A DNA stretch of 64,000 nt from Croceibacterium mercuriale (lineage in GTDB: Bacteria > Pseudomonadota > Alphaproteobacteria > Sphingomonadales > Sphingomonadaceae), in contig NZ_JTDN01000001.1 of assembly GCF_000802385.1 (NCBI RefSeq), forward strand, positions 1,991,501 to 2,055,500. Reading direction: 5' to 3'. Below the pieces are notes generated by a model. That model searched no databases. It was given only the letters and a program-made list of their open reading frames with translations, and had not been told where the DNA came from. The position numbers and the translations under genes are program-made. Position 1 is the first letter of the stretch; the number at the start of each line of letters is the position of its first letter. Shown here one piece after another: positions 1 to 9,053 of this stretch.

Positions 1-585
1 GTAGATGCCGCCGAACACCCAGTAATCGCCCCACCGCTCCGCCACGTCCGTCGCCGGCGCGGCCGAGGCCTCGTCCACCCGCACCTCGATCATGTTCGTG
101 GCACCCGGCGTGAGCAGGGCCGTCACGTCATGGCTGAACCGGTTGAAGCCGCCCTGGTGCACCGGACCGGCGGGCTTGCCGTTCACCAGCACCAGCGCAT
201 CGGTCATCACGCCATCGAACACGATGCGGACGGTCCTGCCGGCCCAGTCCGCCGGCACGTCGATGGAACGGCGATAGACGGCACTGTCCTCCGCGCGAGG
301 GCCGCGGACATAGCCGTACTGATAGCTGCCGAATCCCTGCTGCTGCCAGTTGGAGGGCACCGGAATGGTCGCCTGCTCGCCCGCCCGCATGCCGCCGTCG
401 ATCGTGAACTCCCAGTCTACCGCGTCGTCGGGTCCGGTGCCGGTCAGCATCAGGCGCTCGGTCCCGGTCGATCGCTGTACCCTGGCCGGAACATCCTGGA
501 CCTGGACCTGCGCCTGTGCCCCCGTCGTCAGCAGCATAGCCAGCAGGGACATGGCTGAAAGGTGACACGGCAGCGTAACGGTCAT
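1..585 (-). CDS. Glycoside hydrolase family 2 protein, N-terminal part (runs off window)
   Basis: The reading frame is open for 195 codons from the ATG at 585 to the window edge, so only the N-terminus is present. It begins with a Sec-type signal peptide (residues about 1-26, ending TTGAQAQ; a second in-frame Met at residue 12 could also start it). A beta-sandwich sugar-binding domain follows, with the GH2 hallmarks VPSNWQQQGFG near residue 77 and a GVMTDALVLVNGKPAG strand typical of beta-galactosidase or beta-glucuronidase jelly rolls. The catalytic TIM barrel would lie outside the window. It is divergent from the PQQ dehydrogenase lipoprotein across a 184-bp promoter region. It is probably periplasmic and acts on a polysaccharide-derived glycoside; the substrate cannot be told. 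Confidence 0.8.
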   Translation of the reverse strand, partial: MTVTLPCHLSAMSLLAMLLTTGAQAQVQVQDVPARVQRSTGTERLMLTGTGPDDAVDWEFTIDGGMRAGEQATIPVPSNWQQQGFGSYQYGYVRGPRAEDSAVYRRSIDVPADWAGRTVRIVFDGVMTDALVLVNGKPAGPVHQGGFNRFSHDVTALLTPGATNMIEVRVDEASAAPATDVAERWGDYWVFGGIY

Positions 586-769
586 CGCCAGACATCTCCG
601 GACCGCGGGCAGCGGGTCGGCGAACTTTAGCGGTGCAAGTTCGGTCAAGTCAAACCTGTACTACAAATTAGCTTGCAAGGCTTGGGTGATTGAACAACAC
701 AAGAATGGAGTTTCTCCCGGGCCGACGCCTACTCAGCCGAGTCCGCAGATGCACAAAGGATCGGCTTTC

Positions 770-1984
770 ATGCGAACACTCATGACAACTCTGTGCCTTG
801 CGGCTGCCTTGTCTGGCCTTGCGGCTTGTGGAGGTTCCCCGGAGGGTGCCGCGCCGGGCGCCACTGCATCTGCCGAGCCGCTGATGCGCGTGGCCGGCGG
901 GGAGCCGGTGGAGATGGCGGCAACCGCGCCGTTCACCGTCACGGCCCATGGTGCGTTCGACCAGCCATGGGCGCTGGCCTTCGCGCCCGGCACGCGGACG
1001 CTGTTCGTGACCGAGAAGCCCGGCACGCTGAAGTTCATGGCACTGCCCGGCGGACAGGTCGGCACGGTGACCGGTCTGCCGGAGGTGGATTATGGCAAGC
1101 AGGGCGGGCTGGGCGACGTCGCCTTCCTGCCCGGGGAAAGCTCCTCGGTGCTGTCGGGCCGGACGATCTATCTGACCTGGGCCGAGGCGGGAGACGGCGA
1201 CACACGCGCTGCGGCGATGGGCCGCGGGCAGCTGACCTGCGCCAGTACCCTGTCATGCCGCATCGACGGGCTTGAGGTGATCTGGCGCCAGCAGCCCAAG
1301 ACGGAAGGCCGCAATCACTACTCCCACCGGATCGCCTTCTCGCCGGATGGCAAGTACCTGTATCTCGCGTCAGGCGAGCGGGATCAGGGTGCCCCGGCAC
1401 AGGATCTGGCGACCAATCTGGGCAAGGTCCTGCGGCTGAACCTTGACGGCACGCCGGCCGAGGGCAACCCGTTCGCCGATCGTGGCGGCGTGTCGCGCGA
1501 GATCTGGAGCTATGGCCACCGCAACATCCTGGGCCTGGCGTTCGATCCCGATGGCCGGCTATGGGATCTGGAGCATGGTCCCGCCGGTGGCGACGAGCTC
1601 AACCTGGTGGAGCGAGGCGTCAATTATGGCTGGCCGATCGTCTCCAACGGTGACGGCTATGATGGCACGCCGATCCCCGACCACGCGACCCGGCCCGAGT
1701 TCCGCCCGCCGGTGCTCAGCTGGAATCCGATCATTGGACCGGGCGACCTCATGTTCTATTCCGGCGCGCGCTGGCCGGAGTGGCGTGGTGCGGCGATCGT
1801 GCCGGCCATGCCCACCCAGTCGCTGCTGATCCTGGCCAGGGATGGCGCGCAGTTCACCGAACGGGCGCGGTATGACTTCCCCGAGCGCATGCGCGCTGCG
1901 GTGGAAGCGCCCGACGGATCGCTCTGGCTGGCGGAAGATCGCACGGACGGACGCCTGCTGCGGCTGGTGCCGAAAGCTGGATAG
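770..1984 (+). CDS. PQQ-dependent aldose sugar dehydrogenase, lipoprotein
   Basis: This is a six-bladed propeller quinoprotein of the soluble glucose/sorbosone dehydrogenase (YliI/Asd) family that oxidises aldoses to lactones in the periplasm. An AAAGGA ribosome site 10 bases upstream favours the ATG at 770; an upstream in-frame ATG at 686 has none. The start is a lipoprotein signal peptide with lipobox LAAC (Cys at about residue 20), so the enzyme should be membrane-anchored. Family marks are NHYSHRIAFSPDG, YGHRNILGLAFDPDG and LEHGPAGGDELN. About 404 residues is normal. The linker after the lipobox (AEPLMRVAGG) reappears almost unchanged in a gene scar at 47695-47826. The exact sugar is unknown. 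Confidence 0.88.
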   Translation: MRTLMTTLCLAAALSGLAACGGSPEGAAPGATASAEPLMRVAGGEPVEMAATAPFTVTAHGAFDQPWALAFAPGTRTLFVTEKPGTLKFMALPGGQVGTVTGLPEVDYGKQGGLGDVAFLPGESSSVLSGRTIYLTWAEAGDGDTRAAAMGRGQLTCASTLSCRIDGLEVIWRQQPKTEGRNHYSHRIAFSPDGKYLYLASGERDQGAPAQDLATNLGKVLRLNLDGTPAEGNPFADRGGVSREIWSYGHRNILGLAFDPDGRLWDLEHGPAGGDELNLVERGVNYGWPIVSNGDGYDGTPIPDHATRPEFRPPVLSWNPIIGPGDLMFYSGARWPEWRGAAIVPAMPTQSLLILARDGAQFTERARYDFPERMRAAVEAPDGSLWLAEDRTDGRLLRLVPKAG

Positions 1985-2034
1985 GCGCTCACGCCTCGTT
2001 CCGTCAGCACGGTCGCAGCCCTGCATCCGCCTGG

Positions 2035-2946
2035 TCAGTACCGCACGCCGGTCGCGCCTTCCGACACTGCCCACAGGCGTTCGGCCGCGGTCTGGTCCAG
2101 CGCTTGCCGGGGAATCCTGGCATCCGCCGGATAGCCGCGGGTCTCACCAAGCCGGTCGGGAGCGTAATAGCCGCCCGGCCTGGCATCGGCCGACGTTGCC
2201 GCGAACAGCAAGGGCAGTGCGCCCTGGGCCGCGGGCTGGAAGAGGAACGGCAGGAGTGATCGCACACGGCTGTGCAAGCTGCCGCGACCCGGTCCGTTGT
2301 GAAGCAGTTCCGTCCGCGCGACGCCAGGATGGGCGGCGATGCTGCTGATGGCCCACCCGGCCGCGGCACTGCGGCGCTGAAGTTCCAGCGCGAACATGAG
2401 GCAGGCGATCTTGGAGCGCGCATAGACCGGCATGGCAGAGTAGCCGCCCTCGGCATTCCAGTCGTCCCAGTCCGTCGATCCCGATCGGGCCGCCACGCTC
2501 GACACCGAAACGACCCTTGCGCCGCCGGCCGCACGCAGCAGCGGCAGCAACTGCCCGGTCAGTGCGAAATGCCCGAGGTGATTGGTACCGAACTGCAGCT
2601 CGAAGCCGTCCGCAGTCTGCTGCCGCGCCGGCGGTACCATCACGCCTGCATTGTTGACGAGCAGATCGATATGGCTGTCCTGTGCCGGCAACCGCTCGGC
2701 AAAGCGCATGACCGATGCGAGCGAGGCGAGGTCCAGCAGCTCGAAGCGTGCACGTGCCGCCGGCACCTGTCCCTCGATCCGGGCGATCGCCTCGGCGCCT
2801 TTCCGCGGATCACGTCCGGCGATGACGACCTCTGCGCCGACGCGGCAAAGCGCCAGTGCCACCTCCAGCCCGAGCCCGCCCGTGCCGGTCACCACCGCTA
2901 CTCGCCCATCCTGCCGGGGCATGTCCTCAAGCGTCCACTTTCGCAT
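2035..2946 (-). CDS. Short-chain dehydrogenase/reductase (retinol dehydrogenase-like)
   Basis: This NAD(P)-dependent oxidoreductase of the SDR superfamily has a Rossmann nucleotide site TGTGGLG (residues about 20-26), the LVNNAGVM motif, the SVSS strand and the catalytic YARSK. Length (303 aa) and the long C-terminal part resemble the retinol dehydrogenase/protochlorophyllide reductase-like branch. The Met at 2946 is preferred over the longer frame to 3009, because the extra residues would run through the operator palindromes. It is divergently transcribed from a TetR regulator, with two palindromes in the 73-bp gap, so repression by that regulator is very likely. The substrate is unknown; a xenobiotic or aldehyde/ketone is typical for such pairs. 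Confidence 0.88.
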   Translation of the reverse strand: MRKWTLEDMPRQDGRVAVVTGTGGLGLEVALALCRVGAEVVIAGRDPRKGAEAIARIEGQVPAARARFELLDLASLASVMRFAERLPAQDSHIDLLVNNAGVMVPPARQQTADGFELQFGTNHLGHFALTGQLLPLLRAAGGARVVSVSSVAARSGSTDWDDWNAEGGYSAMPVYARSKIACLMFALELQRRSAAAGWAISSIAAHPGVARTELLHNGPGRGSLHSRVRSLLPFLFQPAAQGALPLLFAATSADARPGGYYAPDRLGETRGYPADARIPRQALDQTAAERLWAVSEGATGVRY

Positions 2947-2965
2947 CGTCGTCGTTCCTGCTATC

Positions 2966-3001
2966 TGCACTGAGTGCAACAAGTAGCTTGCACTCAGTGC
3001 A
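2966..3001. promoter_or_regulatory. Twin palindromic operator between SDR and TetR genes
   Basis: Two 13-bp perfect palindromes, TGCACTGAGTGCA (2966-2978) and TGCACTCAGTGCA (2989-3001), lie 23 bp apart centre to centre in the divergent promoter region. The second is the reverse complement of the first. This is the arrangement expected for two TetR dimers acting on both the short-chain dehydrogenase and the regulator itself. Confidence 0.8.
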
Positions 3002-3019
3002 ATAATCAAGCGTGAAGTG

Positions 3020-3664
3020 ATGACCGTGCCGGAAAAAGAGGCTCAGCCATTATCAGGCCTGCGCGAGCGCAAGCGTCAGGAGACCCGGCGGCGGATCACC
3101 GATGCGGGGATCTGCCTGTTCGTAGACAAGGGTATCGATGCGACGACGCTGGACGAGATCGCGGCGATGGCCGGGATCTCGCGCCGCACCTTCTTCCATT
3201 ATTTCAGGTCGAAGGACGACATCCTCCTCTCGCTCCAGCAAGGCATGGGCGAGATGATCGCGGAGCGGATCCGCCAGGCAGGCGACGCGGCCCTGCCCCT
3301 CGATGCTGTTCGTGGCGCAGTGATCGCGACCTGCGCCGAGATACCGGCGGACGACATGGTGGCGATCGACCGGCTCATGCGGTCTAGCCCCGCCGTACAG
3401 GCGCGCAAGCAGGCAAGCTATGTCGAGCATGAGCGCACGCTTGACGCTGCACTCCGCGAACGATGGCCCGACCCGCCGCGCGCCATGGCGCTCCGGCTTG
3501 TTGCCATGGTCGCGATCGGAGCTATCCGGCTGGCCACGGAAGCACTCGGCATGGAAGGCGAACGACGGACGCTTGTAGAGCTCCTGGAGAACGCCTTCGA
3601 CACGCTGACCGATGAAGTTTCGGGCGCAAAGGCTGACAACCGTACGGCCCCGGTGCAAGGCTAG
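3020..3664 (+). CDS. TetR/AcrR family transcriptional regulator
   Basis: A 214-residue one-component repressor. The N-terminal DNA-binding domain (residues about 15-62) contains the characteristic TTLDEIAAMAGISRRTFFHYF helix-turn-helix stretch followed by SKDDILL. The C-terminal half is a ligand-binding helical bundle with no recognisable specificity. A GTG at 3017 directly precedes the ATG at 3020; neither has a strong ribosome site, so the start is uncertain by one codon. The two palindromes just upstream are its probable operators, giving autorepression and control of the divergent dehydrogenase. Confidence 0.9.
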   Translation: MTVPEKEAQPLSGLRERKRQETRRRITDAGICLFVDKGIDATTLDEIAAMAGISRRTFFHYFRSKDDILLSLQQGMGEMIAERIRQAGDAALPLDAVRGAVIATCAEIPADDMVAIDRLMRSSPAVQARKQASYVEHERTLDAALRERWPDPPRAMALRLVAMVAIGAIRLATEALGMEGERRTLVELLENAFDTLTDEVSGAKADNRTAPVQG

Positions 3665-3778
3665 AACGGACCGGGAGACGATCGACGCCGTTCCTGGTCG
3701 GGGCTTGCTGCGCCGTTTCGCCAGACCGGCGCGCGCCGCCGATTGCCGAACTTACCCCTGCTGCTGAAAGGATGCGCA

Positions 3779-4153
3779 ATGGCCGTCGATATCGTCATCT
3801 ATCACAATCCTGCCTGCGGTACATCGCGCACCACGCTGGCGATGATCCGCGATGCCGGCATCGAGCCGCACGTTGTCGAGTACCTGAAAACCCCGCCTTC
3901 CCGAGCCCTGCTGGCTGACCTGATCGTGCGCGCCGGTATCGCGCCCCGCGCCCTGCTGCGGGAGAAGGAAACGAAGTATGCGGAGCTGGGCCTCGCCGAC
4001 CCATCGCTGTCGGATGACGCGCTGATCGATGCCATGGTGGCGCACCCGATCCTCATCAATCGCCCGCTGGTCGTATCGCCCCTGGGTGTGAAGCTGTGCC
4101 GTCCGTCCGAGGCGGTGCTTGATCTCCTTCCTGCGGGCCAGCCCACCGCCTGA
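3779..4153 (+). CDS. arsC: Arsenate reductase, glutaredoxin-dependent
   Basis: It reduces arsenate to arsenite for export. The active-site signature [15 protein letters not shown], with catalytic Cys at about residue 13, is that of the ArsC/Spx-like thioredoxin fold. A later ILINRPLVV segment carries the conserved arginine used for oxyanion binding. At 124 residues it is a little shorter than the E. coli plasmid enzyme (141). The Met at 3779 has a GAAAGGA ribosome site. Its stop codon overlaps the arsB start by one base (TGATG), so the two are translationally coupled. No ArsR repressor is seen next to the pair. Confidence 0.92.
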   Translation: MAVDIVIYHNPACGTSRTTLAMIRDAGIEPHVVEYLKTPPSRALLADLIVRAGIAPRALLREKETKYAELGLADPSLSDDALIDAMVAHPILINRPLVVSPLGVKLCRPSEAVLDLLPAGQPTA

Positions 4154-5430
4154 TGCTGCCCGCGGTCCTGATCTTCGTCGCCACGATCACGCTGGTCATC
4201 TGGCAGCCACGGGGCCTCGGCATCGGCTGGAGCGCGACAGCCGGCACGATCGTGGCGCTGCTTGCCGGCGTGGTCTCGCTGTCGGATGTGCCGGTGGTGT
4301 GGGACATCGTCTGGAATGCGACCGGCGCCTTCGTGGCGATCATCATCATCAGCCTGCTGCTGGACGAGGCGGGCTTCTTCGAATGGGCGGCGCTGCATGT
4401 CGCCCGGTGGGGACGGGGCAACGGGTTGGGCCTGTTCGCGCTGGTCGTCCTGCTCGGCGCCGCCGTGTCCGCATTGTTCGCCAATGATGGTGCCGCGCTG
4501 ATCCTGACGCCGATCGTCATCGCCATGCTGCGGGCGCTGGGATATGGCACGAAGGCGACGCTCGCCTCTGTCATGGCGGCCGGCTTCATTGCCGACACTG
4601 CCAGCCTGCCGCTGGTCGTATCCAACCTCGTCAACATCGTGTCGGCCGACTTCTTCGGTCTGGGCTTCGCCGAATATGCCGGCGTGATGATGCCGGTGAA
4701 CCTGGTGGCGGTTGCTGCCACGCTGGGCGCGCTGCTGCTGTTCTTCGGCCGCGACATTCCGCGCGTCTATGATGTGGGTGCATTGCGGGCGCCGCACGAG
4801 GCGATCCGCGATGCCGCAACCTTTCGCGGTGGCTGGATTGTCCTGGGGCTGCTGCTCGCCGGCTTCTTCCCGCTCGGCGTGCCGGTCAGCGGCGTGGCTG
4901 CCGCCGCAGCGGCCGTGTTGCTGGTGATCGCCGGGCGAGGCGGAGTGATCCACACCGGCACGGTGCTGCGCGGTGCGCCGTGGCACGTCGTGATCTTTTC
5001 CCTCGGCATGTACCTGGTCGTCTATGGCCTGCGGAATGCAGGGCTGACCGACAGCCTGGCCGTGTTGCTCGACCGGACGGCACAGGGCGGCGTCTGGGGC
5101 GCGGCGCTGGGGACGGGGGTGATCGCCGCGCTGCTGTCATCGGTGATGAACAACCTGCCCACCGTGCTGGTCGGCGCGCTGTCGATCGACGCAACGAATG
5201 CGACCGTCGCGGTCAGGGAGGCCATGATCTACGCCAACGTGATCGGTTGTGACCTTGGCCCCAAGCTCACCCCGATCGGCTCGCTTGCGACCCTGCTGTG
5301 GCTTCATGTGCTCGGCCAGAAGGGCGTCCGCATCGGCTGGGGCTACTATTTTCGCGTCGGTGTGACCCTGACCGTGCCTGTCCTGCTCATCACGCTCGCA
5401 GCTCTCGCACTGCGTATTGCATCCGCCTAG
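4153..5430 (+). CDS. arsB: Arsenite efflux pump ArsB
   Basis: An integral membrane protein of 425 residues with about 11-12 hydrophobic segments, belonging to the ArsB/NhaD ion-transporter superfamily. It exports arsenite or antimonite made by the preceding reductase. Conserved stretches are [21 protein letters not shown], the [16 protein letters not shown] loop, [10 protein letters not shown] and [22 protein letters not shown], all typical of ArsB. It starts at the ATG overlapping the arsC stop. No ArsA ATPase gene follows, so it would work as a proton-driven carrier. Confidence 0.92.
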   Translation: MLPAVLIFVATITLVIWQPRGLGIGWSATAGTIVALLAGVVSLSDVPVVWDIVWNATGAFVAIIIISLLLDEAGFFEWAALHVARWGRGNGLGLFALVVLLGAAVSALFANDGAALILTPIVIAMLRALGYGTKATLASVMAAGFIADTASLPLVVSNLVNIVSADFFGLGFAEYAGVMMPVNLVAVAATLGALLLFFGRDIPRVYDVGALRAPHEAIRDAATFRGGWIVLGLLLAGFFPLGVPVSGVAAAAAAVLLVIAGRGGVIHTGTVLRGAPWHVVIFSLGMYLVVYGLRNAGLTDSLAVLLDRTAQGGVWGAALGTGVIAALLSSVMNNLPTVLVGALSIDATNATVAVREAMIYANVIGCDLGPKLTPIGSLATLLWLHVLGQKGVRIGWGYYFRVGVTLTVPVLLITLAALALRIASA

Positions 5431-5558
5431 TGGCCCGCGGCGCAACCTGCCGGCGCCCGGTCCCGCCTGTAGACACCCGATCTTGGCTGTAGGGCTGCGC
5501 CTCCGCGCGTGATATCCTTGCGCCAAGCCCGGCCGATGTGACCGGGCAGGAGAGGATC

Positions 5559-6506
5559 ATGCGCGTTCTTGCGCTCACCGCCGGGCTCATGCTCGGCGTG
5601 GGTGTCCCTGCCTTTGCGCAGGACCCGGTCACCGCGGCCCCCGCCCCGCCACCCGCGACCGAGCTGATGGCGCTCGGTTACGATCGCCACGACCGGCCGA
5701 CAGTGGCCGTGACCATCGGCGATGCCGGCGCTTACGACTTCCTCATCGATACCGGCTCTCAGGCGACGGTGCTCTCGCGCGAGATGGCGGACGCGCTCGG
5801 TCTGTCCGATCGGCAACCGGTCACGCTGATCGGCGTGGCCAGCCGCCTCGCCACGCACACCGTCGCCATGACCGGGCTGATGATCGGCCAGCGCCGGACT
5901 GACGAGCTGCGCGCCGTGCTGGTGGAAGGGCAGAATATCGGCGGCGCGGACGGGGTACTCGGCGTCGATGCGCTGCAAGGCCAGCGCGTGCTGTTCGACT
6001 TCACCCGCCGGACCATGACCATCGCCACGCCCGAGGAGGCGAAGAGCAGCCGCGGTTACGAGATCGTCGTGCGCGCACGCGCGCGATCCGGCCAGCTGAT
6101 CATCACAGACACCCGGATCGAGGGGATCCGCACCTCCGTGGTGATCGACACCGGTGCCGAGGTGAGCGTCGGCAACGCGGCGCTGGCCCGTCGCCTGCGG
6201 GCGCGACAACGTGAGGGACTGGAGCTCACCGACATCAATGGCGCCATCGCCTACGGACATATCCATATCGCCGAGAGCGCCGAGATCGGGCGATTGCGAC
6301 TGACAAGCGTACCGATCGTCTTCACCCCCTCCCCGGTCTTCCGTGCGCTCGATCTGGAGGATCAGCCAGCGATGTTTTTGGGCATGCGCGAGCTGCGGCT
6401 CCTCCGGCGCATCGCGATCGACTTCAAGACCCGGCGGATCCTGTTCGACGTCCCCACGTCCGAACGCGAGATGGCGGAGGCCTGGTCGCGCCTGGTAGAA
6501 CCCTGA
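5559..6506 (+). CDS. Retropepsin-like aspartic protease, exported
   Basis: A 315-residue protein with a signal peptide (residues about 1-21, ending AFAQ) and two aspartic protease lobes. The first has LIDTGSQATVLS (about residue 62) and the second VIDTGAEVSVGN (about residue 196). Bacterial retropepsins usually carry one lobe and dimerise; here both lobes have DTG, so a pepsin-like monomeric arrangement is possible. The ATG at 5559 has a GGAGAGGAT ribosome site. It lies downstream of arsB with a 128-bp gap and converges on gcd, 15 bases away. It is a presumed periplasmic peptidase with unknown targets. Confidence 0.85.
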   Translation: MRVLALTAGLMLGVGVPAFAQDPVTAAPAPPPATELMALGYDRHDRPTVAVTIGDAGAYDFLIDTGSQATVLSREMADALGLSDRQPVTLIGVASRLATHTVAMTGLMIGQRRTDELRAVLVEGQNIGGADGVLGVDALQGQRVLFDFTRRTMTIATPEEAKSSRGYEIVVRARARSGQLIITDTRIEGIRTSVVIDTGAEVSVGNAALARRLRARQREGLELTDINGAIAYGHIHIAESAEIGRLRLTSVPIVFTPSPVFRALDLEDQPAMFLGMRELRLLRRIAIDFKTRRILFDVPTSEREMAEAWSRLVEP

Positions 6507-6521
6507 GGCGAAGCTCGGGCC

Positions 6522-8912
6522 TTACTGCGGCAGAGCGTAGGCGATCACCTCGTCCCCCACGGGCGTTTCCATGAAGTGGTGCCCGCCGGCATAGATCACG
6601 ACATATTGCCGGCCGTTCTGCTCGTAGACGGTCGGCGTCGCCTGTCCGCCCGCGGGCAGCACATCCTGCCACAGCACCTTGCCGGTATCGAGATCGATCG
6701 CCCGGATCAGGTTGTCCGTCGCCGCGGCGATGAACACCAGACCGCTGGCCGTGACCACCGCGCCGCCATTGTTGGGCGTGCCGATGCGGACCGGCAGCAT
6801 CGAAGGCACACCGAAGGGCCCGTTGGTCCGCGCCTCGCCCAGGGCACGATCCCACAACGTCTTGCCGGTGCGCATGTCGATGGCGCGGATGCCGCCATAA
6901 GGCGGCTGCTTGCACAGCATGCCGGTAAAGGGCAGCCGCCAGCCGGCATTCACGTCCACGGCGAAGGGCGTGTTGGCCTGCGGATCGCCCGCGCCTTCTG
7001 CCCCACCGATATCACCCCGCGCCTGGTCACGCGGTGCCCAGCCGCGCTTGTCGGCTTCCTCCCGCGGGACCAGCGTCGTGTAGTTGGGCATGTCGTTGTA
7101 ATTGGCGACGATGATCCCGCGCGCCGGGTCCACCGCCACGCCGCCCCAGTCGGTCCCGCCATTGTAGCCGGGATAGGTGATGGAGTGCTGCCCGGATTCG
7201 GGCGGCGTGAAGAAGCCCTGATAGGATGCACGGCGATACTGGATGCGGCACACCATCTGGTCGATGGGGCTCATGCCCCACATATCCCGCTCGGTCAGCG
7301 GTTCCTTGCGCAGCGTATGCCAGAGCGAAACGATCTGCGTGGGGCTGCGCTGGTCCGGCTCCACGCCGCCGCCGGGCACGCGGATCTGGCCGATCGGCGT
7401 CAGCGCACGACCGGTCCGCCGGTCCAGCACATAGATGTCTCCCTGCTTGCTGGGCACCAGCAGCGCCGGCACGGCAGCGCCACCATTCGCCGCCGGCCAG
7501 TCGATCAGCGTCGCCTGTCCGCCGAAGTCGTAATCCCACACATCCTTTTTCACCGCCTGGAAGCTCCAGCGCGGCTTTCCGGTTGCGACATCCATCGCGA
7601 CGATGGAGGTGGCATAGGCGTTCTCCGCCGGGCGGCGGCTCTTGCTGTAATAGTCGCCGGCGGAATTGCCCATCGGCAGGTAGACCAGCCCGAGCTGCTC
7701 GTCGCCGCTGGCGGTGGTCCACATGTTCGGCGTGCCGCGGGCAAAGGTCTGCCCGGCGGGCGGCAGGCCATCCCATTGCGGGTTCACCATGTCCCACGCC
7801 CAGCGAAGCTCCCCCGTCACGGCATCGAAGCCCTGGATCACGCCCGAAGGCGCCCAGCGATCCTGCCCGTCCAAGACCTGGTGGCCGACCACCAGCACGC
7901 CGCGCACCAGCGTCGGCGGGGACGTGATGGAGACGTAACCCGGCGGCACATCGCCCATCCCGGTGGTGATGCTGGTCTGGCCGTTCTGGCCGAAGCCGGG
8001 GCATCGGCGGCCGGTGCGCGCATCCACCGCGATCAGCCGCGCGTCCAGCGTTCCCTCGATGATCCGGGTCGCGCATGGCGCATCGGCAGCAAGGCCGGGG
8101 GCCTGGTAATAGACCACGCCGCGGCAGGCGGCGGTGTAGGGAATGTTCTCGTCCGGCACATTCGGGTCATGCCGCCACCGTTCCGCCCCGGTGCTCGCAT
8201 CCAGCGCCAGCATGATGTTCTTGGGCGTGCAGATATACAGCGTGTCGCCGATCTTCAGCGGGGTATTCTCCGCGCCGTACGTACCCTCCGCCACGCTGGA
8301 GGGCAGGTCCCGCGTATGGATCAGCCAGGCACGCTCCAGCCCGCCGACGTTCTCCGGCGTGATCTGCGTGAGCGGGCTGTAGCGGCGCGCGGCATTGGTG
8401 CCACCGTAGGCGGGCCAGTCGCCACCCGTGGCCACCAGCGACGGGTCGGTCATGCCCGGAGCCCGCGATGCCGGCAGCGGTCCGGTCGGCGGCGTGTCGT
8501 AACCGTGGGTGAAGGCGAACCCGCCGCCAACACATGCCAGCAGCAGGATGCCCGCAGTCACGCCGGCCATGCGCCAGCGATCCGGCCGCGCCGTCAGCAT
8601 CGCCATGACCGGGATCAGCAGGAACAGCAGGACAAGCGGCGCGATGACACGCGGCACCAGTGCCCAGGCGAGGCCTCCCGTTTCCCAGAAGGCCCAGAGG
8701 ACGGTGACGGCAACGATGCCGGCATACAGCCAGCCGCCGCGCCGCTGCCCCTTCAGGAGCCACCAGCCGGACACCGTCATGGCGCCACCGGTGATGAGAT
8801 AATAAAGCGAGCCGCCGAGCACCGCCAGCCAGACGCCGCCGATCGCAAGCACCACGCCGATGATCCCGATCACTACACCCAGCGCGATCGCGGACCATGG
8901 GACTCTTGTCAT
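6522..8912 (-). CDS. gcd: Membrane-bound PQQ-dependent glucose dehydrogenase
   Basis: This quinoprotein oxidises D-glucose (or related aldoses or quinate) to the lactone in the periplasm and passes electrons to ubiquinone. At 796 residues it has the length of E. coli Gcd. The N-terminal ~140 residues form five membrane helices. The rest is an eight-bladed PQQ propeller with DWPAYGGTNAARRYSPLTQI, ALDASTGAERWRHDPN, WDYDFGGQATLIDWP and GPFGVPSMLPVRIGTPNNGG. Choice between the glucose and quinate subfamilies cannot be fixed by eye. A 13-bp palindrome lies about 70 bp upstream. No pqq biosynthesis genes are in the window. Confidence 0.92.
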   Translation of the reverse strand: MTRVPWSAIALGVVIGIIGVVLAIGGVWLAVLGGSLYYLITGGAMTVSGWWLLKGQRRGGWLYAGIVAVTVLWAFWETGGLAWALVPRVIAPLVLLFLLIPVMAMLTARPDRWRMAGVTAGILLLACVGGGFAFTHGYDTPPTGPLPASRAPGMTDPSLVATGGDWPAYGGTNAARRYSPLTQITPENVGGLERAWLIHTRDLPSSVAEGTYGAENTPLKIGDTLYICTPKNIMLALDASTGAERWRHDPNVPDENIPYTAACRGVVYYQAPGLAADAPCATRIIEGTLDARLIAVDARTGRRCPGFGQNGQTSITTGMGDVPPGYVSITSPPTLVRGVLVVGHQVLDGQDRWAPSGVIQGFDAVTGELRWAWDMVNPQWDGLPPAGQTFARGTPNMWTTASGDEQLGLVYLPMGNSAGDYYSKSRRPAENAYATSIVAMDVATGKPRWSFQAVKKDVWDYDFGGQATLIDWPAANGGAAVPALLVPSKQGDIYVLDRRTGRALTPIGQIRVPGGGVEPDQRSPTQIVSLWHTLRKEPLTERDMWGMSPIDQMVCRIQYRRASYQGFFTPPESGQHSITYPGYNGGTDWGGVAVDPARGIIVANYNDMPNYTTLVPREEADKRGWAPRDQARGDIGGAEGAGDPQANTPFAVDVNAGWRLPFTGMLCKQPPYGGIRAIDMRTGKTLWDRALGEARTNGPFGVPSMLPVRIGTPNNGGAVVTASGLVFIAAATDNLIRAIDLDTGKVLWQDVLPAGGQATPTVYEQNGRQYVVIYAGGHHFMETPVGDEVIAYALPQ

Positions 8913-8981
8913 CTCGGCACTCCTGCGACTGCGGGCGCGCGCGGCAGGTCACCGCGACATCATACTCCCATCTCTGCAACA

Positions 8982-8994
8982 GTTTGTAACAAAC
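8982..8994. promoter_or_regulatory. Palindrome upstream of gcd, candidate operator
   Basis: GTTTGTAACAAAC is a perfect 13-bp palindrome (6+1+6) in the gcd leader. It is flanked by ACA on the left and CCTGT on the right, so a longer imperfect symmetry exists. On the gcd strand a TATGAT hexamer lies downstream of it, so a protein bound here would overlap the promoter. The regulator is unknown. Confidence 0.4.
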
Positions 8995-9053
8995 CCTGTT
9001 CCGGGCAACCTTTCACGTGCCCGGCTGCCAGCAAGGTCCCCTGCCTGACTGCC

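Noticed and set aside
600-720. Similar CTACAAA-AGCT sequences upstream of the sugar dehydrogenase (about 660) and near 54530, considered as a shared operator
   Set aside because: Similarity is limited to about ten AT-rich bases with gaps and no symmetry; not enough to call a common site.
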